64,000 nucleotides of DNA from Nocardioides sp. YIM 152315 (GCF_029210375.1 NZ_JARGER010000033.1:62001-126000), one strand, 5' to 3'. Shown: positions 18,872 through 32,695, counted from the stretch's first letter. Translations and numbers: made by a program. The notes: generated from the letters alone by a model not told the origin.

Positions 18872-20490
18872 GCGCGTCCCAGTCGCTTCATCAGGCGCAG
18901 GTTGGCGTTCATCACCTTCGCGTAGGTCTCGTCGGACATGCCGAGCTGCGGCCCGAACCGGACCAGCCGCTGGGTGGCGACCGACTGGGTCTCGGTGTAG
19001 CGCAGCACGCCCTCGGCGCCCTGGCGGCGGCCCAGGCCACTCTCGCGCATGCCGCCCATCGGGGCGTCCAGGCTGGCGAAGGTCGCGGCGAAGGCCTCGT
19101 TGACGTTGACGGTGCCGCACCGGAGGTGCCGCGCGATGAGGCGGGCGCGGGCGCGGTCCTCGCTGAAGACCGAGGCGTTGAGGCCGTACTCGCCGCTGTT
19201 GGCGCGGGCGACCGCGTCGGCCTCGTCGTGGAACCGGTAGAGCGACACGACCGGCCCGAAGGTCTCCTGGCCGAAGCAGGCCATCTCGGGGCTGACGCCT
19301 TCGAGGACGGTCGGCTCGAAGAAGTACGGCCCGAGGTCGGGCCGGGCGTTGCCGCCCGTCAGTACGCGGGCGCCCTTGGCGACGGCGTCCTCGACGTGCG
19401 CGGTCACCGTGTCGAGCTGCGCCTGCGAGATCAACGGACCCATGTCGTTGCCCCACGCGAGCGTCGAGCCGAGCGTCAGCGCCTGGGCCCGGGCGACGAA
19501 GCGCTCCACGAAGCGGTCGTAGACCTGGTCGGCCACGAAGATCCGCTCCATCGAGACGCACAGCTGCCCGGAGTTGGAGAAGGACGCGCGGATCGCGCCC
19601 TCGGCCGCCTTCTCGACGTCGGCGTCGCGGAGCACGAGCAGCGGGTTCTTGCCGCCGAGCTCCAGCGAGCACCCGATCAGCCGCTCGGCGCACGCGCGCG
19701 CGATCGACCGGCCGGTCGACGTCGAGCCGGTGAAGCAGACGTAGTCGGCGCGCTCGACGATCGCCCCGCCGATCTCGGCGCCGGGGCCGGCGACGACCTG
19801 CCAGAGGTCGCCCGGGATGCCCGCCTCCTCGAGCAGCTCGGCGCCGAGCAGGGCGGACAGCATCGTCTGCGCGTCGGGCTTGGCGACCACGGCGTTGCCG
19901 GCGACGAGCGCGGCGATGCCGTCGATCAGGGCGAGGTCGAACGGGTAGTTCCAGGGCGAGATGATGCCGACCACGCCCTTGGGCACGCGGTTGACCTCGA
20001 CCCGCGTCAGGCCGGGCACGACGCCGAGCTTGCGCTCGCCGGCCAGGTGTCGGTGCGCCGTACGCCCGTAGTAGCGGGCGGTGAGCGCGACGTGCAGCGG
20101 CTCGTCGAACGCGTGCTTGCGGGCCTTGCCGGTCTCCCACTGGATCAGGTCGATGATCTCATCCTGACGGTCGAGCACGAGGTCGTGCAGCCGCAGCAGC
20201 GCCCGCTGCCGCTCCTCGACCGGGATGCGCGCCCACGCGACCTGGGCCCTCCGGGCCCGCCCGAAGGCCTCGGTCACGTCGGCCATGGTCGACTGCGGGA
20301 CGTGCGCGAGCGGGGCGTCGTTGAGGGGCGAGCGCACCCCCGCCGTCTGTCCGCTCGTCGCGACCAGCCGGTCTGTGAGCGCCGCGACGTACTCCGGCTC
20401 CAGCGCGTACGACGCGCGCGGGTCGTGCTCGGGGTCGTGCGGGCCGACGACCGCGGGGTCCCCGGCCGGCGTGGGGTGGTGGGGGCTCAT
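18868..20490 (-). CDS. gabD2: Succinic semialdehyde dehydrogenase
   Basis: A 540-aa NAD(P)-dependent aldehyde dehydrogenase. The ATG at 20490 opens MSPHHPTPAGDP. Visible features are the substrate/cofactor loop ISPWNYPFDLALIDGIAALVAGNAVVAKPD, FTGSTSTGR, the general base in LELGGKNPL and the catalytic Cys in NSGQLCVSMERI. The closing GGMRESGLGRRQGAEGVLRYTETQSVATQ is typical of actinobacterial succinate-semialdehyde dehydrogenases. It converts an aldehyde to the acid, with succinate semialdehyde the likely but unproven substrate. It overlaps the GMC gene by 4 bp, so the two products may act in sequence on an alcohol and its aldehyde. Confidence 0.88.
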   Translation of the reverse strand: MSPHHPTPAGDPAVVGPHDPEHDPRASYALEPEYVAALTDRLVATSGQTAGVRSPLNDAPLAHVPQSTMADVTEAFGRARRAQVAWARIPVEERQRALLRLHDLVLDRQDEIIDLIQWETGKARKHAFDEPLHVALTARYYGRTAHRHLAGERKLGVVPGLTRVEVNRVPKGVVGIISPWNYPFDLALIDGIAALVAGNAVVAKPDAQTMLSALLGAELLEEAGIPGDLWQVVAGPGAEIGGAIVERADYVCFTGSTSTGRSIARACAERLIGCSLELGGKNPLLVLRDADVEKAAEGAIRASFSNSGQLCVSMERIFVADQVYDRFVERFVARAQALTLGSTLAWGNDMGPLISQAQLDTVTAHVEDAVAKGARVLTGGNARPDLGPYFFEPTVLEGVSPEMACFGQETFGPVVSLYRFHDEADAVARANSGEYGLNASVFSEDRARARLIARHLRCGTVNVNEAFAATFASLDAPMGGMRESGLGRRQGAEGVLRYTETQSVATQRLVRFGPQLGMSDETYAKVMNANLRLMKRLGRA

Positions 20491-20523
20491 GTGTCCCGAG
20501 GGTAGGTGACCTCCGTCGCGCTT

Positions 20524-20539
20524 GCTACCCCGGAGTAGC
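20524..20539. promoter_or_regulatory. Small palindrome upstream of gabD2
   Basis: GCTAC-CCCCGGA... region: arms GCTAC (20524-20528) and GTAGC (20535-20539) are separated by 6 nt, 34 bp before the gabD2 start, in the only sizeable gap (104 bp) of this gene set. It may be an operator for an internal promoter. Short arms, so low confidence. Confidence 0.25.
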
Positions 20540-20594
20540 TCTGCGCGCTGGCCCGCTCGTTCCACCGGCCGCCCGATCCCCTGACAAGGCACCG

Positions 20595-22034
20595 CTACGG
20601 CTTGTAGATGGACTTCAGCTCCGTGTAGTGGGCGAGGCCCTCGGGGCCGAACTCGCGGCCGACGCCCGAGGACTTGTAGCCGCCGAAGGGCGCCGCGAAG
20701 TCCATCGTGTAGGTGTTGACGCCGTAGGTGCCGGTGCGGACCCGGCGGGCGACGTCGAGGCCGGCGTCGACGTCGCCGGTCCAGACGGTGCCGGCGAGTC
20801 CGTACTCGGAGTCGTTGGCGATCCGCACGGCGTCGTCGACGTCGTCGTACGCGATCACCGAGAGCACCGGACCGAAGATCTCCTCCTGGGCGATCCGCAT
20901 CCGGTTGTCGACGTCGGCGAAGACGGTGGGGCGGACATACCAGCCGCACGACAGACCGTCGGGCATGCCGTTGCCGCCGACCACGACCCGGGCGCCCTCC
21001 TCCTGGCCGAGCGCGATGTACTTCTCGACCCGTTCCTGCTGGCGCTGGGCGACCATCGGACCGATCTCGGTGGCGGGGTCGAGGGGGTCGCCGACGGCCA
21101 TGCCGGCGACGGTCTCGGCGAGCGCGTCGACCACGGCGGCGTAGTTGGCGCGGGAGGCGAGGATGCGGGTCTGCGCGACGCAGGCCTGCCCGGAGTTCAT
21201 CAGCGCGGTGAACTTCAGGCCCTCCATGGTCGCGGCGAGGTCGGCGTCGTCGAGGACGATCGCGGCCGACTTGCCGCCGAGCTCGAGCGAGACCCGCTTG
21301 AGCTGCTCGCCGCAGATCGAGGCGATCGCGCGGCCGGCGGCGGTGGAGCCGGTGAAGGCGACCTTGTCGACGCCCGGATGGCGCACGAGGTGCTCGCCGA
21401 CCTCGCGGCCGGCGGCCACGATGTTGACGACGCCGGCCGGTACGCCGGCCTCCTGCAGGAGCTCGGCCATCAGGTAGGTGTCGAGCGGGGTCTCGGGTGC
21501 CGGCTTGACCACGACGGTGCAGCCGGCCAGCAGTGCGGGCACGAGCTTGGACATGATCGTGAACTGCGGCACGTTCCACGGCGGGATCGCCGCCACCACG
21601 CCGACCGGCTCGCGGCGCACCAGCACCTCGCCCAGCGCACCGGCGCGGGTCTCCTCCCAGGGGTAGGTCCGCGCGATGCCGAGGAACGCCTCGATCTGCA
21701 TCCACGGCGCCGGCGCCTGGGCCAGGTTGGAGAAGGACAGGGGCGCGCCCATCTCGGTCGAGATCACCTCGGCCATCTCACCCAGCTTCGCGGCGTACAG
21801 GTTCGAGAAGTTCTGCACGACCTCGATGCGCTGCTCCGGCGTCATCCCCGGCCACGGGCCTTCGTCGAAGGCCCGGCGCGCGGCGGCGACCGCCGCGTCG
21901 ATGTCGGCCCTGCTGCCCTCGGGCACGGTCGCGACGACCTGCTCGGAGTGCGGCGAGACGACCTGGATCGTGTCCCCGGTGGCCGGCGCGGCCCAGTCGC
22001 CGTCGATGAAGAATGCGGTGCGGTCGAGCGTCAT
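20595..22034 (-). CDS. Aldehyde dehydrogenase family protein
   Basis: A 479-aa NAD(P)-dependent aldehyde dehydrogenase starting MTLDRTAFFIDGDWAAPATG. The motifs IPPWNVPQFTIMSKLVPALLAGCTVVVKPAPETPL, FTGSTAAGR, the Glu in SLELGGKSAAIVL, the catalytic Cys in NSGQACVAQTRIL and the EEIFGPVLSVI region are complete. This subgroup is often found in actinobacterial lipid, steroid or aromatic catabolic clusters. It is the third gene of a reverse-strand operon, 15 bp after the CrtC/AttH-like gene. The substrate is unknown. Confidence 0.88.
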   Translation of the reverse strand: MTLDRTAFFIDGDWAAPATGDTIQVVSPHSEQVVATVPEGSRADIDAAVAAARRAFDEGPWPGMTPEQRIEVVQNFSNLYAAKLGEMAEVISTEMGAPLSFSNLAQAPAPWMQIEAFLGIARTYPWEETRAGALGEVLVRREPVGVVAAIPPWNVPQFTIMSKLVPALLAGCTVVVKPAPETPLDTYLMAELLQEAGVPAGVVNIVAAGREVGEHLVRHPGVDKVAFTGSTAAGRAIASICGEQLKRVSLELGGKSAAIVLDDADLAATMEGLKFTALMNSGQACVAQTRILASRANYAAVVDALAETVAGMAVGDPLDPATEIGPMVAQRQQERVEKYIALGQEEGARVVVGGNGMPDGLSCGWYVRPTVFADVDNRMRIAQEEIFGPVLSVIAYDDVDDAVRIANDSEYGLAGTVWTGDVDAGLDVARRVRTGTYGVNTYTMDFAAPFGGYKSSGVGREFGPEGLAHYTELKSIYKP

Positions 22035-22049
22035 GAGGGTCCTCTCGGG

Positions 22050-24352
<2,303 letters not shown>

Positions 24353-24364
24353 TCAACGGTCCTC

Positions 24365-24500
24365 GTTGAGTCGGGACTTGTGACGGTCGAATCGGGGGTT
24401 GTGACGCTCGAGTCGGGACTTTCGGTCACGACCCGGCAGTGAACTCCCGACTCAACTGGTCGAAAGTCCCGACTCAACCGGCAGAAGTACCGATTCGACG
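24365..24500. repeat. Six-copy GAGTCGGGACTT repeat in inverted arrangement
   Basis: Three forward copies of a GARTCGGGRNTT unit (near 24368, 24389 and 24410) are followed by three reverse copies (near 24444, 24466 and 24489). The outer pair GTTGAGTCGGGACTT (24365-24379) and AAGTCCCGACTCAAC (24465-24479) is a perfect 15-bp inverted repeat. The block fills the gap between the glpD 3' end and the oxidation operon promoter. Confidence 0.75.
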
Positions 24501-24511
24501 GGAAGCCGAGA

Positions 24512-26239
24512 TCAGACGATGTCGCGGACGACCACGCGGGCCTCGTCGGCCTCCTGGTCGGTGGGTTGGAGCTGGGACTGTCGTTCGGCCTCGACGCGGC
24601 GCAGGTAGTGGTCGATCTCCTCGGCGGTCCGCTCGGCGGACCAGCCCAGCTCGGCGGCCATCAACCGCGCGGCGACCGGGGCGGCGGCGGTGCCGCGGTC
24701 GAAGGTCTCGATCGAGATCCGGGTACGACGGGTCAGCACGTCGTCGAGGTGCCGGGCACCCTCATGGGTCACCGCGTAGACGACCTCGGCGGCCAGGTAG
24801 TCCTCCGCACCCTCCAACGCCACGCCCAGGTCCGGCCGGGACTCCACCAGGGACACCAGGTCGTCGACCAGCCCCCCGTACCGGCCCAGCAGGTGATCGA
24901 CCCGCGCCACGTGCAGCCCGCTGCGGCGGGCAAGCTGCACCCGCTGGTTGGTCCGGGCCTCCCAGCCCGCGGCACCCAGCAACGGCACCCGGTCGGTGAT
25001 CGAGTCCCGCACCGCCACTCCCAGCACGCTGGTCAGCGAGTGCGCGGCCGCATCGACGGCATCGCGCCCCATCACCCGGTAGGTCGTCAGCTTCCCGCCC
25101 GCGATCATCACCAGCCCGGGGACCGGGGTGACCACCGTGTGCTCCCGGGAGATCCGCGAGGTCGGCTCGGACTCCCCCGACAACAACGGACGGAGCCCCG
25201 CATACACCCCCTCCACGTCGGAGTGGTCCAACGGCTCCCGCAGGATCGCGTTCACCCGCGCCAACACGTAGTCGATGTCCGCGCGCGAGGCCGCCGGATG
25301 CGCCTTGTCCAGATCCCACGCCGTGTCCGTGGTGCCGATGATCCAGTGCCGACCCCACGGGATCACGAACAGCACCGAGGTCTCGGTGCGCACGATGAAC
25401 CCCGCCTCGGACCGGATCCGGTCCCGCGGCACCACCAGGTGGATGCCCTTCGAGGCCCGCACGTGCAACGCACCCCGACCGCCCACGAGGGCCTGGATCT
25501 CGTCGGTCCACACCCCCGCGGCGTTGATCACCACCCGGGCCCGGACCTCCACGTCCCGCCCGTGCTCCAGATCCCGGGCGCGTACGCCGACGACGCGCTC
25601 CCCCTCGCGGAGGAAACCGGTCACCTTCACCCGGGTCGCGACGTGCGCGCCATGCGCGGCCGCGGTCCGGGCGATCGTGACCACCAGGCGCGCGTCGTCG
25701 ACCTGGCAGTCCCAGTACTTGATCGCCCCGGTCAGCGACCCCGGGTCGAAGTCCGGCGCGATCCGCTGCACCCCCCGACGCGAGAGATGCCGGTGTCGCG
25801 GCAGCCCCACCCCGTACCGGCCCGCCAACGCCATGCCGTCGTACAGCGCCAGACCCGCACCGACGTACGCCCGCTCCCAACCCCGATGGGTCAACGGATA
25901 CAAGAACGGCACCGGCCGCACCAGGTGCGGCGCCAACCGCGTCAGCAACAACCCCCGCTCCTCGAGCGCCTCACGCACCAGCCCCAGGTCGAGCATCTCC
26001 AGGTAGCGCAACCCACCATGGACCAGCTTCGAGCTCCGCGACGACGTCCCCGATGCCAGATCGCGCTGCTCGAGCAACCCCGTACTCAGGCCGCGGGTCA
26101 CCGCATCCAGCGCCGCACCCACACCCACCACACCACCACCGACCACCAGCACGTCGAGCTCTGCCTGGCCGTCGGTGCCCGTCATCGCCGCAAGCGCGGC
26201 GTCGCGGGCGGCGGGTCCGAGCGCGCTGGGGCGGGTCAT
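24512..26239 (-). CDS. glpD: Glycerol-3-phosphate dehydrogenase (FAD)
   Basis: A 575-aa membrane-associated flavoprotein oxidising glycerol-3-phosphate to dihydroxyacetone phosphate and feeding electrons to quinones. The ATG at 26239 gives MTRPSALGPAARDAALAAM, and a CAGACT box 7 nt upstream suggests a leaderless start. The FAD motif DVLVVGGGVVGVGAALDAVTRGL, then SSRSSKLVHGGLRYLE, the HWIIGTTDTAWD region and GGKLTTYRVMGRDAVDAA are the GlpD signatures. The C-terminal domain (RVDHLLGRYGG..., VTHEGARHLDDVLTRRTRI) is complete. Family length is usual. It is monocistronic, with repeats and the oxidation operon downstream. Confidence 0.93.
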   Translation of the reverse strand: MTRPSALGPAARDAALAAMTGTDGQAELDVLVVGGGVVGVGAALDAVTRGLSTGLLEQRDLASGTSSRSSKLVHGGLRYLEMLDLGLVREALEERGLLLTRLAPHLVRPVPFLYPLTHRGWERAYVGAGLALYDGMALAGRYGVGLPRHRHLSRRGVQRIAPDFDPGSLTGAIKYWDCQVDDARLVVTIARTAAAHGAHVATRVKVTGFLREGERVVGVRARDLEHGRDVEVRARVVINAAGVWTDEIQALVGGRGALHVRASKGIHLVVPRDRIRSEAGFIVRTETSVLFVIPWGRHWIIGTTDTAWDLDKAHPAASRADIDYVLARVNAILREPLDHSDVEGVYAGLRPLLSGESEPTSRISREHTVVTPVPGLVMIAGGKLTTYRVMGRDAVDAAAHSLTSVLGVAVRDSITDRVPLLGAAGWEARTNQRVQLARRSGLHVARVDHLLGRYGGLVDDLVSLVESRPDLGVALEGAEDYLAAEVVYAVTHEGARHLDDVLTRRTRISIETFDRGTAAAPVAARLMAAELGWSAERTAEEIDHYLRRVEAERQSQLQPTDQEADEARVVVRDIV

Positions 26240-26320
26240 GTGGTCCAGTCTGGCAAACGGGAGAATCGCTACCCCGATGAGGGGACGCCACGGCGGCGCC
26301 GGATCCCTACGCTGCGACCC

Positions 26321-26419
26321 ATGGCCCTGCGACCCCCGTCGGCCGACCGGGTCGCGCTGTGCCTCGGAGCGCTGGTGACGGTGGCGGCGACGGTCGTGAT
26401 GTGGGTCAAGGCCCGATGA
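26321..26419 (+). CDS. Possible 32-aa single-helix membrane peptide
   Basis: MALRPPSADRVALCLGALVTVAATVVMWVKAR: a short polar start, one membrane helix (about 11-27) and a basic end, which obeys the positive-inside rule. TACGCT lies 7 nt before the ATG, which would fit a leaderless start. It is divergent from glpD. It could be chance in high-GC DNA; the well-formed helix is the only argument for it. Confidence 0.35.
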   Translation: MALRPPSADRVALCLGALVTVAATVVMWVKAR

Positions 26420-26436
26420 CCTCACCGGCCGAAGGG

Positions 26437-26480
26437 GCCCGAGCCGGAGACGCTCCGTCGGACCGACTCCCGGCTCGGGC
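26437..26480. terminator. Hairpin terminator
   Basis: GCCCGAGCCGG (26437-26447) pairs perfectly with CCGGCTCGGGC (26470-26480) across a 22-nt loop, between the short ORF and the convergent nitrilase gene. The remaining bases 26481-26620 show nothing recognisable. Confidence 0.5.
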
Positions 26481-26620
26481 ACCGAACCCGAGATCCCCCA
26501 CGGCTCCCCCAGCGAGCAACGTAGACCCGCGCCCCAGCGCGTCGGCATAGCCCGATCGCGTCATTCACCTGTCAGGCGGGCCGCGCTCCGATGGCACAGA
26601 CGGGCTGGCCCGCCTGGACG

Positions 26621-27421
26621 TCAGTGGCGCTCTCGCCGCCCGAGCGACTCACGGTGGTCGACGACCATCGTGTGCGTGGCGCGGGTCTGCGCGACGACGT
26701 GGGTGTCGATCTCGGCGATCGCCAGGCCCTCCTCGTCGTCGAGCCGGGCGAGCGGGCGACCCTCGGGGTCGTAGACGGCGGAGCCGCCGATGAACTCGGA
26801 GCCGCCGCATCGGCCGGTCAGCCCGGCGAGCACGACGTACATGCCGTTCTCGAGCGCGCGAGCCGCGTAGTAGAGGTCGCGGCGATGGGCGCCGCCGGGG
26901 AAGTACGCCGCGGACGCGAGGTAGCCGGCGGCCCCGTCGAGCGCGGCCGCCTGGGCGTGCTCGGGGAAGCAGCCGTCATAGCAGATCGACAGCCCCAGCT
27001 CGACGCCGCCGACCGTGATCGACGCGCCGTGGTCGCCGACGGTGAAGAATTGCTTCTCGAGACCGTCGAGGTGCTGCTTGTCGTATGGCGCGGTCGTGGT
27101 GGCGTCGGGACGCAGGACGACCTGGGAGAGCCGGCGCGCGTCGCCGCGGCGCAGCGCGGTGCCCGCGACGACGGTGACGCCACCGTCGGTCGCCGCCGCG
27201 CGGAGCGGGTCGAGCCAGCGTCCCTCGAGCCCCTCGACCCCGGGCAGCGGCCCGGCGAACGCGTCGACGTCGTAGCCCGTCAGGAAGGCCTCGGGGAGCA
27301 CCACCAGCCGCACGTCCTGGCCGGCGGCGAGTCCGACGAGTCGGGCGGCCGTCGCGACGTTGGCGTCGAGGTCTCCCGACACGGAGGCGGCCTGCGCGGC
27401 GGCGACGAGGAGGCGCGTCAC
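26621..27421 (-). CDS. Carbon-nitrogen hydrolase (nitrilase superfamily)
   Basis: A 266-aa amidase-like hydrolase. A GTG at 27421 overlaps the rnhA stop (GTGA), so translation is coupled. The catalytic triad is visible: Glu in [13 protein letters not shown], Lys in [10 protein letters not shown] and Cys in [13 protein letters not shown]. The C-terminus [23 protein letters not shown] closes the alpha-beta-beta-alpha fold. It hydrolyses a C-N bond of an unknown amide or nitrile in the cytoplasm. The pairing with rnhA seems to be positional only. Confidence 0.85.
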   Translation of the reverse strand: MTRLLVAAAQAASVSGDLDANVATAARLVGLAAGQDVRLVVLPEAFLTGYDVDAFAGPLPGVEGLEGRWLDPLRAAATDGGVTVVAGTALRRGDARRLSQVVLRPDATTTAPYDKQHLDGLEKQFFTVGDHGASITVGGVELGLSICYDGCFPEHAQAAALDGAAGYLASAAYFPGGAHRRDLYYAARALENGMYVVLAGLTGRCGGSEFIGGSAVYDPEGRPLARLDDEEGLAIAEIDTHVVAQTRATHTMVVDHRESLGRRERH

Positions 27422-27879
27422 AGGGGTGCCGCCGCGAGCGCCTCGGCGAGGCCGCGGGCGGCGAGCCGGTCGGCGCGCTCGTTGCCCTCGTCGCCGGCAT
27501 GCCCCTTGACCCAGTGCCAGTGCACGTCGTGCCGCCCGCACGCCGCGACGAGCTCCTGCCAGAGGTCGACGTTCTTGACCGGTTGCTTGGCGCTCGTGAG
27601 CCAGCCGTTGCGCTGCCACGACCCGACCCACGAGGTGATGCCGCTGCGCACGTAGGTGCTGTCGGTGTAGAGGTGTACGACGCTGCGCCGGGTGAGCGCC
27701 TCCAGGGCCCGGATCGGCGCGGTGAGCTCCATCCGGTTGTTGGTGGTCGCCTCGGCCTGGCCGCCGCAGAGCTCGCGCTCGTGCTCGCCGTAGCGCAGCA
27801 GCGCGCCCCAGCCTCCGGGGCCGGGGTTGGGCACGCACGCGCCGTCGGTGTGGATGGTCACCGAGACGGAGTCGCTCAC
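27418..27879 (-). CDS. rnhA: Ribonuclease HI
   Basis: A 153-aa enzyme that cuts RNA in RNA-DNA hybrids. The acidic catalytic residues are D12 ([17 protein letters not shown]), E51 ([12 protein letters not shown]), D73 (LYTDSTYV) and the Asp in GNERADRLA. The basic handle region [20 protein letters not shown] is present, as in E. coli RNase HI. The GTG start at 27879 has GAGGACGAG upstream. It lies 7 bp after guaB3 in the same direction, and the nitrilase gene overlaps its end. Confidence 0.95.
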   Translation of the reverse strand: MSDSVSVTIHTDGACVPNPGPGGWGALLRYGEHERELCGGQAEATTNNRMELTAPIRALEALTRRSVVHLYTDSTYVRSGITSWVGSWQRNGWLTSAKQPVKNVDLWQELVAACGRHDVHWHWVKGHAGDEGNERADRLAARGLAEALAAAPL

Positions 27880-27886
27880 CTCGTCC

Positions 27887-28993
27887 TCACTCGACGACGA
27901 CCTCGACCCGCTGGAACTCCTTGACCTCGGTGTAGCCCGTGGTCGCCATCGACCGGCGCAGCGCGCCGACGAGGTTCATGGTGCCGTCGGCGACGCGGGA
28001 CGGGCCGAAGAGGATCTCCTCGAGGGTGCCGATGGTCTCGAACTGCACCCGCTGGCCGCGCGGCAGGTCGTGGTGGTGGGCCTCGGTGCCCCAGTGGAAC
28101 CCGCGGCCCGGCGCGTCGCTGGCCCGGGCGAACGGCGAGCCGACCATGACGGCGTCGGCGCCGCAGGCGATCGCCTTGGCGACGTCGCCCGACTTGCCGA
28201 TCGAGCCGTCGGCGATGACGTGGACGTAGCGGCCGCCGGATTCGTCGAGGTAGTCCCGGCGCGCCGCGGCGACGTCCGCGACCGCGGAGGCCATGGGTAC
28301 GGCGACACCGAGGACGGTCCGGGTCGTGTGGGCCGCCCCGCCGCCGAAGCCGACGAGCACGCCGGCGGCGCCGGTGCGCATCAGGTGCAGGGCCGCCTGG
28401 TGGGTCGCGCAGCCGCCGACGATGACCGGCACGTCGAGCTCGTAGATGAACTCCTTGAGGTTCAGCGGCTCGGCCTGCGAGGAGACGTGCTCCGCGGAGA
28501 CGGTGGTGCCGCGGATGACGAACATGTCGACGCCGGCGTCGACGACGGCCTTCGCGAGCTCCTTGGTGCGCGCGGGCGACAGCGAACCGGCGACGGTGAC
28601 GCCCGCCTCGCGCATCTCCCGCAGCCGCTCGGTGACCAGCTCGGCCTTGATCGGCTCGCGGTAGATCTCCTGCAGCCGCCGGGTCGCGTCGGTGCCCTGC
28701 AGCCCGGCGACCTCCTCGAGCAGCGGGTCGGGGTCCTCGTAGCGGGTCCACAGGCCCTCGAGGTTGAGCACTCCCAGCCCGCCGTACCGGCCCAGGGCGA
28801 TCGCCGTCGTCGGCGACATCACCGAGTCCATCGGCGCGGCGAGCACGGGGATCTCGAACCGGTAGGCGTCGATCTGCCAGGCCGTGCTGACCTCCTCGGG
28901 GTCACGCGTGCGCCGGGACGGCACGATCGCGATGTCGTCGAAGGAGTAGGCGCGGCGGGCGCGCTTGGCCCGGCCGATCTCGATGTCGGTCAC
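27887..28993 (-). CDS. guaB3: GuaB3-family IMP dehydrogenase-like protein
   Basis: A 368-aa TIM-barrel protein of the IMPDH/GMP reductase family, without CBS domains, in the actinobacterial GuaB3 branch. Its start [36 protein letters not shown], the PMDSVMSP segment and [31 protein letters not shown] are typical. The canonical catalytic loop GxGSxCxTR of GuaB is not seen; [13 protein letters not shown] lies in its place, which fits the divergent GuaB3 subgroup. The GTG start has TAGGCT 6 nt upstream (29000-29005), a leaderless arrangement shared with guaB and guaA. rnhA and the nitrilase gene follow in the same operon. Confidence 0.92.
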   Translation of the reverse strand: MTDIEIGRAKRARRAYSFDDIAIVPSRRTRDPEEVSTAWQIDAYRFEIPVLAAPMDSVMSPTTAIALGRYGGLGVLNLEGLWTRYEDPDPLLEEVAGLQGTDATRRLQEIYREPIKAELVTERLREMREAGVTVAGSLSPARTKELAKAVVDAGVDMFVIRGTTVSAEHVSSQAEPLNLKEFIYELDVPVIVGGCATHQAALHLMRTGAAGVLVGFGGGAAHTTRTVLGVAVPMASAVADVAAARRDYLDESGGRYVHVIADGSIGKSGDVAKAIACGADAVMVGSPFARASDAPGRGFHWGTEAHHHDLPRGQRVQFETIGTLEEILFGPSRVADGTMNLVGALRRSMATTGYTEVKEFQRVEVVVE

Positions 28994-29017
28994 CGATCCA
29001 GCCTATCGAGAGGCGGG

Positions 29018-29044
29018 GCAACCTTCGGCCGCGCCCAGCGCGTC
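29018..29044 (+). promoter_or_regulatory. ECF-type promoter GCAACC-N17-CGTC
   Basis: GCAACCTTC (29018-29026) and CGTC (29041-29044) upstream of the broken sigma gene match the promoter of the intact SigE-family gene (37892-37917, also GCAACCTTC then CGTC). This fits autoregulation by an ECF sigma factor. Confidence 0.5.
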
Positions 29045-29101
29045 GGGCAGGGTATGGAAGCCCTGGCCGGTGCGCCGAGCCCGGCCATCCCGGGAGGTGA
29101 C

Positions 29102-31028
<1,927 letters not shown>

Positions 31029-31107
31029 CTACCGGCGACGGCCGACGGCCCGAAGCGGCCGGGTGTCACCACCGGGGGACGCGCGGAGACCTGAGAAGGT
31101 GGGGCCC

Positions 31108-32586
31108 GTGCGCGACTTCGTCCGACGGCATCCGGTCGCGATCGCCGTCGCGGCGACGGTGCTGGCCCGGCTCCCCGCGCTGACCCGCCCGGTCCGGGCC
31201 GACGAGGCCGGCTTCCTGCTCGTCGCGGGCGCCTGGGACCCCCGCCCGGACAGCGTCTTCGGCACCTACTGGGTCGACCGGCCGCCACCGCTGGTGGCCG
31301 TCTTCGACGCCGTGGACGCCCTCGGCGGAGTCACGACCCTGCGCGTGCTCGGGGCACTCGTCGCGGGGCTCTCGGTGCTGCTGGCCGCGGCCGTCGCCGG
31401 CACGGTGAGCGGGCCGCGGGCCACCATCTGGACGGCGGTCCTCACCGCGGCGCTGCTCTCGAACCCGATGATCGACATCGTCGCCGTCAAGGGCGAGCTG
31501 CTCGCGCTGCCGTGCGTGCTCGGCAGCATCCTGCTCACGCTGCTGGCCGTACGCCGCGGCTCGTGGCCGGTCGCGTTCGCCGCGGGTGTCGCCGCGGCAC
31601 TGGCGCTCGGGCTGAAGCAGAACCTCGCGACGGGCCTGCTCTTCGCCGGCGTGCTGCTCCTCGTCGGGTGGCGCACCGGTCGGCTGCGCGGCCGCTCCGC
31701 GGCTGCGCTCGCCGGCGCCGGGGCGGCGGGTGCCGGCGTACCGGTGCTGGCGACGATCGCGTGGGCCGAGGCCACCGGGGTGCGGCTCGGCACGCTGTGG
31801 GACACGGTCTACGGATTCCGCGGCGCGGCGGCCCGGGTGATCGCGGACGGCACCACCGACGCGCCCGAGCGGCGGGCCTGGATCCTGCTGGTGATCGCGC
31901 TGGCGACCGGACTGCTGGCCGTGCTGGCCGGCCTCGTCGCCCACCTGCGCGAGCTGCGGCACGACGACCCGCCGGTGGTGGCGGCGACCTGCGCGGTCGT
32001 GGTGGTCGACCTGGTCTCGTTGGGCGCCGGCGGCAGCTTCTGGCAGGACTACCTGATCCCGCTCGTGCCGGGCGCCGCGCTCTGCACCGCCCTGCTCGCC
32101 GGGCGCGACGACCGGCGGGGCCGGACCATGCGCGGCGTCGTGGTCTTCGCGACCGCGTCGGCGTGCGCGGGCATGGCCTTCTGGCTGGCCTGGAACCTCA
32201 CCGGGCAGCAGGAGTTCGACGAGGTCCGCACCGGCGAGGCGGTCGCGGCGTCGGCGGAGCCGGGCGACACCCTCGTCGTGTTCGGTGGTCGCGCCGACCT
32301 GCAGCGGTCCAGCGGCCTGGCCTCGCCGTACCCCTACCTGTGGAGCCTGCCGATGCGCACGAGGGACCCGGGGTACACCGACCTGGCCGCCCTGCTCGCC
32401 GGCCCGCGTGCGCCCACGTGGCTGGTCGAGTGGGTCTCCGTGGACGCGTGGTCGGACGAGGGTGTCGACGAGCTGGCGGCCGTCATCGAGGACGAGTACG
32501 TCGAGGCGGGCCGGGCCTGCAACGGCCATCCGATCTACCTGCGGCGGGATGTCGAGCGCGACCCCGTGCAACCGAACTGCGACTGA
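31108..32586 (+). CDS. GT-C family membrane glycosyltransferase (GT39/PMT-like)
   Basis: A 492-aa polytopic membrane protein. The GTG at 31108 is chosen for GAGAAGG 9 nt upstream; frames start earlier at 31063 and 31099. The first helix is followed by the loop RADEAGFLLVAGAW, whose Asp-Glu is the usual catalytic site of GT-C enzymes such as ArnT and PMT, and by TYWVDRPPPLVAVFDAV. About ten further hydrophobic segments follow, then a soluble C-terminal region (DTLVVFGGRADLQRSSG...). It probably transfers a sugar from a polyprenyl phosphate to a cell-envelope acceptor. It is divergent from guaB. Confidence 0.7.
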   Translation: MRDFVRRHPVAIAVAATVLARLPALTRPVRADEAGFLLVAGAWDPRPDSVFGTYWVDRPPPLVAVFDAVDALGGVTTLRVLGALVAGLSVLLAAAVAGTVSGPRATIWTAVLTAALLSNPMIDIVAVKGELLALPCVLGSILLTLLAVRRGSWPVAFAAGVAAALALGLKQNLATGLLFAGVLLLVGWRTGRLRGRSAAALAGAGAAGAGVPVLATIAWAEATGVRLGTLWDTVYGFRGAAARVIADGTTDAPERRAWILLVIALATGLLAVLAGLVAHLRELRHDDPPVVAATCAVVVVDLVSLGAGGSFWQDYLIPLVPGAALCTALLAGRDDRRGRTMRGVVVFATASACAGMAFWLAWNLTGQQEFDEVRTGEAVAASAEPGDTLVVFGGRADLQRSSGLASPYPYLWSLPMRTRDPGYTDLAALLAGPRAPTWLVEWVSVDAWSDEGVDELAAVIEDEYVEAGRACNGHPIYLRRDVERDPVQPNCD

Positions 32587-32643
32587 GCACGTTGGTAGGG
32601 CATGACGCCCGACGCGGGCGCTGACGCCGCCTTCACCCTGAAA

Positions 32644-32684
32644 CGACGCTGACCCGCCCGAAAGTTTCGGGCGGGTCAGCGTCG
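32644..32684 (-). terminator. groESL terminator, 20-bp perfect stem
   Basis: The arm at 32644-32663 pairs perfectly with 32665-32684 (CGACGCTGACCCGCCCGAAA and its complement), starting 12 bp after the groEL stop. It is also convergent with the glycosyltransferase gene, so it can serve both directions. Confidence 0.8.
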
Positions 32685-32695
32685 GTGGTGGTGGA

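Noticed and set aside
17138..20140. A 1000-aa fusion of the semialdehyde dehydrogenase and GMC oxidase
   Set aside because: The N-terminal part is a shifted frame of the dehydrogenase gene and has no family motifs; the GMC protein starts at 18871.
24365..24500. Possible CRISPR array
   Set aside because: The copies are short, vary in sequence, change orientation and have no uniform spacers or cas genes.
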